From positions 1,518 to 16,838 of the forward strand of contig PLZL01000325.1 of assembly GCA_003152145.1 (NCBI GenBank): a stretch of 15,321 bases of DNA, read 5' to 3'. Positions 13,079 through 15,321 of this stretch are shown here, piece after piece. Both the position numbers and the translations under genes were made by a program. A model generated the notes under the pieces. The model was not told the DNA's origin and did no database searches. It worked only from the letters and a program-made list of their open reading frames with translations. Source of the stretch: Limisphaerales bacterium (GTDB lineage: Bacteria > Verrucomicrobiota > Verrucomicrobiae > Limisphaerales > UBA11358). How positions within the stretch are numbered: position 1 is the stretch's first letter; each line of letters begins with the position of its first letter.

Positions 13079-14857
13079 CTACTGAAGCTTCAACCGGTAG
13101 AAACGCATCGGATAATTTGTGATGTCACGATCAACAAAGTTCAGGATTCCGCCGGTATTCGTAATAGTTGTGAGAGTCGTCCAATCCTGCAAATTGGTTG
13201 ATGCCTGAATTTCATAAAATTGTCCGACGTTGGCGGCAAGGTTTAGTTTGTAGCATTGTCCATTCAAATCAATCAGGACCCCGTTTTCAGGTGCGTTGCT
13301 GGCAATGGTCAGTGGTGTTGGCTGGTCGGAATTCTTTGGCAACAGCCGAGTCCAAACAATTCCATCTTTTGATGAGAGAACTATTGGCTGCTTTCCTGAA
13401 CTAAAGACAAATCCATTTCCCCAAACGGAACCAGATATGGAAATCTTATCTGGAGTCGTCCACGTTTCTCCATCGGTTGACATCAACTGAATTCCAAAAG
13501 GACCTAATAATGGTCCGATTACCCTAAAACTCTTGTCATTTTCAATGCTGCCCCACAGTAACCTTGAAGGTGGGGTTTGAGAAAGCTCCCAAGAACCAGC
13601 TTCCTTGGAAGTTGCTATCGTCATCCCCCATGTTCGGCCCATGTGATTTGGGCCGATGGTTGAACCATTTCCAACGGCCGCAAAAACCCCATTGCCAAAA
13701 GAGGCTCCGTAATAACATGACTTGTAACCGTCCGGCTCAACTGACGTATTCCAACTGCTGCCGTCTTTAGATGTATAAATTCCTTCGACTGACGTGGCAA
13801 TAAAAAGGCCTCCGCCAAAAGATAGAGACGTGGTTCCTCCAGAATGCCCGTCGAAAGTCATTGCCCCAACCTGTCCTTCTTGTGGAGGATAGGGATGTTT
13901 GACTTCATACCAGTTTTTGCCATCTTTTGAACCCATGGTGTGATGGTTATCCAAATACTTCTTGCCGGGGAAATCAGTATCAATGCTTGTTCCCATGAAG
14001 ATGCCGTTCCCAAACGCGATGGATTCCATCCCTTCCGGGCCGATGTCCGTGGGCGTCCATTTAATCCCATCGCTGGAGACAAGAATTGTGCTGTTGTCTC
14101 CAAGTGCCACAAATGTTCCATTGCCGTAAGCCACCCCAAAAAGTGTCTGGTCGGTCCCAGAATTGCTTTTTGTCCAAATTGAACCGTCGGGCGAGGTAAG
14201 TATGGTTCCTTTGTCACCAACGACTACAAAACCCGAATCACCCCAGGTAACGCTGGTCAGTATGTTGGATGAGCCGGAAACCGGAGCTGCCCAATGTTCG
14301 CCATCGTGTGAAGCCAGAATCTCACCACAATCGCCAACGATAACAAACATGCCGCCGCCGAATGTCACGGCACAAAGCCGGAACGGGGTGGTTGGGAACT
14401 TTGACCGATAATCCTGTATTTTTTGTTTCCTGGAATCAATCAGAGCGGCTAGTTCAGCATCATCCAAGTTCGCCCGGTTGGTTTTGTCTTCAGGAAAAGA
14501 CAGCCATTGGGGCATATTACCAAACGAGATGACAGTAATGGCGTCACCATTGGCCGCATAGGTTTGACTGGTAAAGTTTATGTTAACGGTCAAATTTGTA
14601 ATTTCCGAGCTGTGGTTGACCCAATTTTTCCCATCTTTGGATGTTAAGATGGTCATGGCCGGCCCAACTGCCACAAAAATACCGTTGCCGTATGCAATGC
14701 TTTTTAAAGTGCGATGCACCGGAAGACTCATTTCCATCGTTGCCCTTCCGCGCATGAAACTTGGCCCGCCGGGTTGAGCAGATATTTTTGTGGAAACAAG
14801 ACAGGCAGACAAAAGAACCCAAAAACTTAACGTCAATTTGACGAAAATCTGGTTCAT
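13079..14857 (-). CDS. Exported propeller-like repeat protein with TNYPxRFYRL tail
   Basis: A 592-residue exported protein of unknown function. The signal region is MNQIFVKLTLSFWVLLSAC. LSAC at 16-19 fits a lipobox, so it may be a lipoprotein, but a conventional cleavage after ISA (residue 27) is also possible. About nine modules of 35-45 residues follow, with consensus SIAYGNGxFVAVGDxGTILTS then DGxxW, which suggests a beta-propeller of BNR/sortilin-like blades. The last 60 residues form a separate domain (FYEIQASTNLQDWTTL near its middle, TNYPMRFYRLKLQ at the end), related to the tail of the LRR protein at 7246-9195. The ATG at 14857 fits the signal peptide. The gene is divergent from hemB with 102 bases between. 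GC appears lower than in hemB or dnaB. Substrate or partner cannot be inferred. Confidence 0.9.
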   Translation of the reverse strand: MNQIFVKLTLSFWVLLSACLVSTKISAQPGGPSFMRGRATMEMSLPVHRTLKSIAYGNGIFVAVGPAMTILTSKDGKNWVNHSSEITNLTVNINFTSQTYAANGDAITVISFGNMPQWLSFPEDKTNRANLDDAELAALIDSRKQKIQDYRSKFPTTPFRLCAVTFGGGMFVIVGDCGEILASHDGEHWAAPVSGSSNILTSVTWGDSGFVVVGDKGTILTSPDGSIWTKSNSGTDQTLFGVAYGNGTFVALGDNSTILVSSDGIKWTPTDIGPEGMESIAFGNGIFMGTSIDTDFPGKKYLDNHHTMGSKDGKNWYEVKHPYPPQEGQVGAMTFDGHSGGTTSLSFGGGLFIATSVEGIYTSKDGSSWNTSVEPDGYKSCYYGASFGNGVFAAVGNGSTIGPNHMGRTWGMTIATSKEAGSWELSQTPPSRLLWGSIENDKSFRVIGPLLGPFGIQLMSTDGETWTTPDKISISGSVWGNGFVFSSGKQPIVLSSKDGIVWTRLLPKNSDQPTPLTIASNAPENGVLIDLNGQCYKLNLAANVGQFYEIQASTNLQDWTTLTTITNTGGILNFVDRDITNYPMRFYRLKLQ

Positions 14858-14863
14858 GCTGGA

Positions 14864-14920
14864 TTGCTATTTGGTTTATCGAAAACTGTCAATTATTTTT
14901 CAGCAAAAAGTGTGAAACAA
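14864..14920 (-). promoter_or_regulatory. Possible promoters of the propeller-protein gene
   Basis: There are two overlapping options on the minus strand. One is TTGTTT (14915-14920), 17 bases, then AATAAT (14892-14897; 5 of 6 to TATAAT). The other is a perfect TTGACA (14887-14892), 17 bases, then a poor TAGCAA (14864-14869) that would start transcription almost at the ATG. The first gives a sensible leader of about 30 bases. The choice cannot be made from sequence alone. Confidence 0.35.
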
Positions 14921-14923
14921 TTC

Positions 14924-14953
14924 TGGAGAAATTTAACCCACAATGTCTATAAT
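14924..14953 (+). promoter_or_regulatory. Putative hemB promoter
   Basis: A perfect TATAAT (14948-14953) has TGGAGA (14924-14929; 4 of 6 to TTGACA) 18 bases upstream. The -10 box ends 6 bases before the hemB ATG, so transcription should start at or next to the A of that ATG, giving a leaderless message. Confidence 0.55.
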
Positions 14954-14959
14954 GTTTCC

Positions 14960-15321
14960 ATGAATTTGCCCGGATTTCCCGTTTATCGCCCGCGCCGGCT
15001 GCGGCAGTCGCCTGCGTTGCGAAAGCTCGTCTGCGAAACGTGCTTGAGCGTGGAGCAGCTCGTGCTGCCTTTGTTCGCCCGCTCCGGCAAGAAGTTGCGC
15101 CGCGAAATTGACGCCATGCCCGGCGTCTTCCAGTTTTCGCCGGATGAAGTCCTGTGCGAGGCGGCGCGCGCCCATGCGCTCGGCGTTCCCGCCGTCCTGC
15201 TGTTTGGCATTCCCGATAAAAAGGACGCGAAGGCTTCCGGCGCCTACGCGAAGAACGGCATCGTCCAGCAAACGGTGCGGCTGTTGAAAAAGGAATTGCC
15301 GTCGCTGCTGGTCATCACGGA
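14960..15321 (+). CDS. hemB: Delta-aminolevulinic acid dehydratase (porphobilinogen synthase), N-terminal part
   Basis: HemB condenses two 5-aminolevulinate molecules to porphobilinogen, the first shared step of heme, siroheme and cobalamin synthesis, in the cytosol. The first 120 codons are present, about a third of the usual length of around 325 residues. Recognisable stretches are RPRRLRQSPALRKLVCET (residues 10-27), the LVLPLFARSGK strand, IDAMPGVFQFSPDEV, ALGVPAVLLFGIPDKKD and SGAYAKNGIVQQTVRLLKKE, ending in LLVIT at the edge. The metal-binding cysteines and the Schiff-base lysine lie beyond the window. The ATG at 14960 is the first in frame after the promoter and gives the expected N-terminal arm. 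No Shine-Dalgarno site precedes it. Identification is secure. Confidence 0.96.
   Translation, partial: MNLPGFPVYRPRRLRQSPALRKLVCETCLSVEQLVLPLFARSGKKLRREIDAMPGVFQFSPDEVLCEAARAHALGVPAVLLFGIPDKKDAKASGAYAKNGIVQQTVRLLKKELPSLLVIT

Noticed and set aside
12370..13122. 250-codon plus-strand ORF across the DUF4230 gene and the cloverleaf element
   Set aside because: Antisense to DUF4230 for most of its length, then runs through the palindromic element; no coherent protein.

Overview
The window reads as chromosomal DNA of a Verrucomicrobiota bacterium (Pedosphaera/Limisphaerales-like). This is inferred from gene families, not from a search. The clues are a DUF4450 glycosidase, a BspA-type leucine-rich-repeat protein, an exported propeller protein ending in a 'TNYPxRFYRL' tail, and GC-rich housekeeping genes with weak or absent Shine-Dalgarno sites. 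No rRNA, tRNA, CRISPR array or complete insertion sequence was recognised.

Layout: 1-860 (-) is the 5' part of dnaB, running off the left edge. After a mostly empty gap, 1342-4629 (+) encodes a secreted DUF4450/six-hairpin glycosidase with a 19-bp inverted repeat inserted in frame. Four minus-strand genes converge on it, in transcription order: an EF-G-like GTPase (11708-9618), a small antitoxin-like protein (9559-9356), an exported LRR_5 protein (9195-7246) and a membrane protein with eight 49-residue beta-helix-like repeats (7223-4764). The last two are 22 bases apart and probably one operon. At 11882-11898 (+) lies a consensus-quality sigma-54 promoter, 12 bases ahead of a small unknown ORF (11910-12149). 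Next come a membrane-anchored DUF4230 protein (12834-12241, -), an intergenic element that can fold as a cloverleaf (12906-13002), an exported propeller-like protein (14857-13079, -) and, divergently, the start of hemB (14960-15321, +), running off the right edge.

How the genes fit together: dnaB, the EF-G paralogue and hemB are core functions (replication, translation, tetrapyrrole synthesis). The glycosidase, LRR protein, propeller protein and repeat membrane protein look like cell-envelope or extracellular genes. The last three appear lower in GC by eye than the core genes. The LRR and propeller proteins share a C-terminal tail that may be a common sorting or anchoring signal. The points most worth following up are the sigma-54 promoter on an unknown small gene, the two palindromic elements, the shared tail, and the EF-G paralogue lacking the catalytic histidine.
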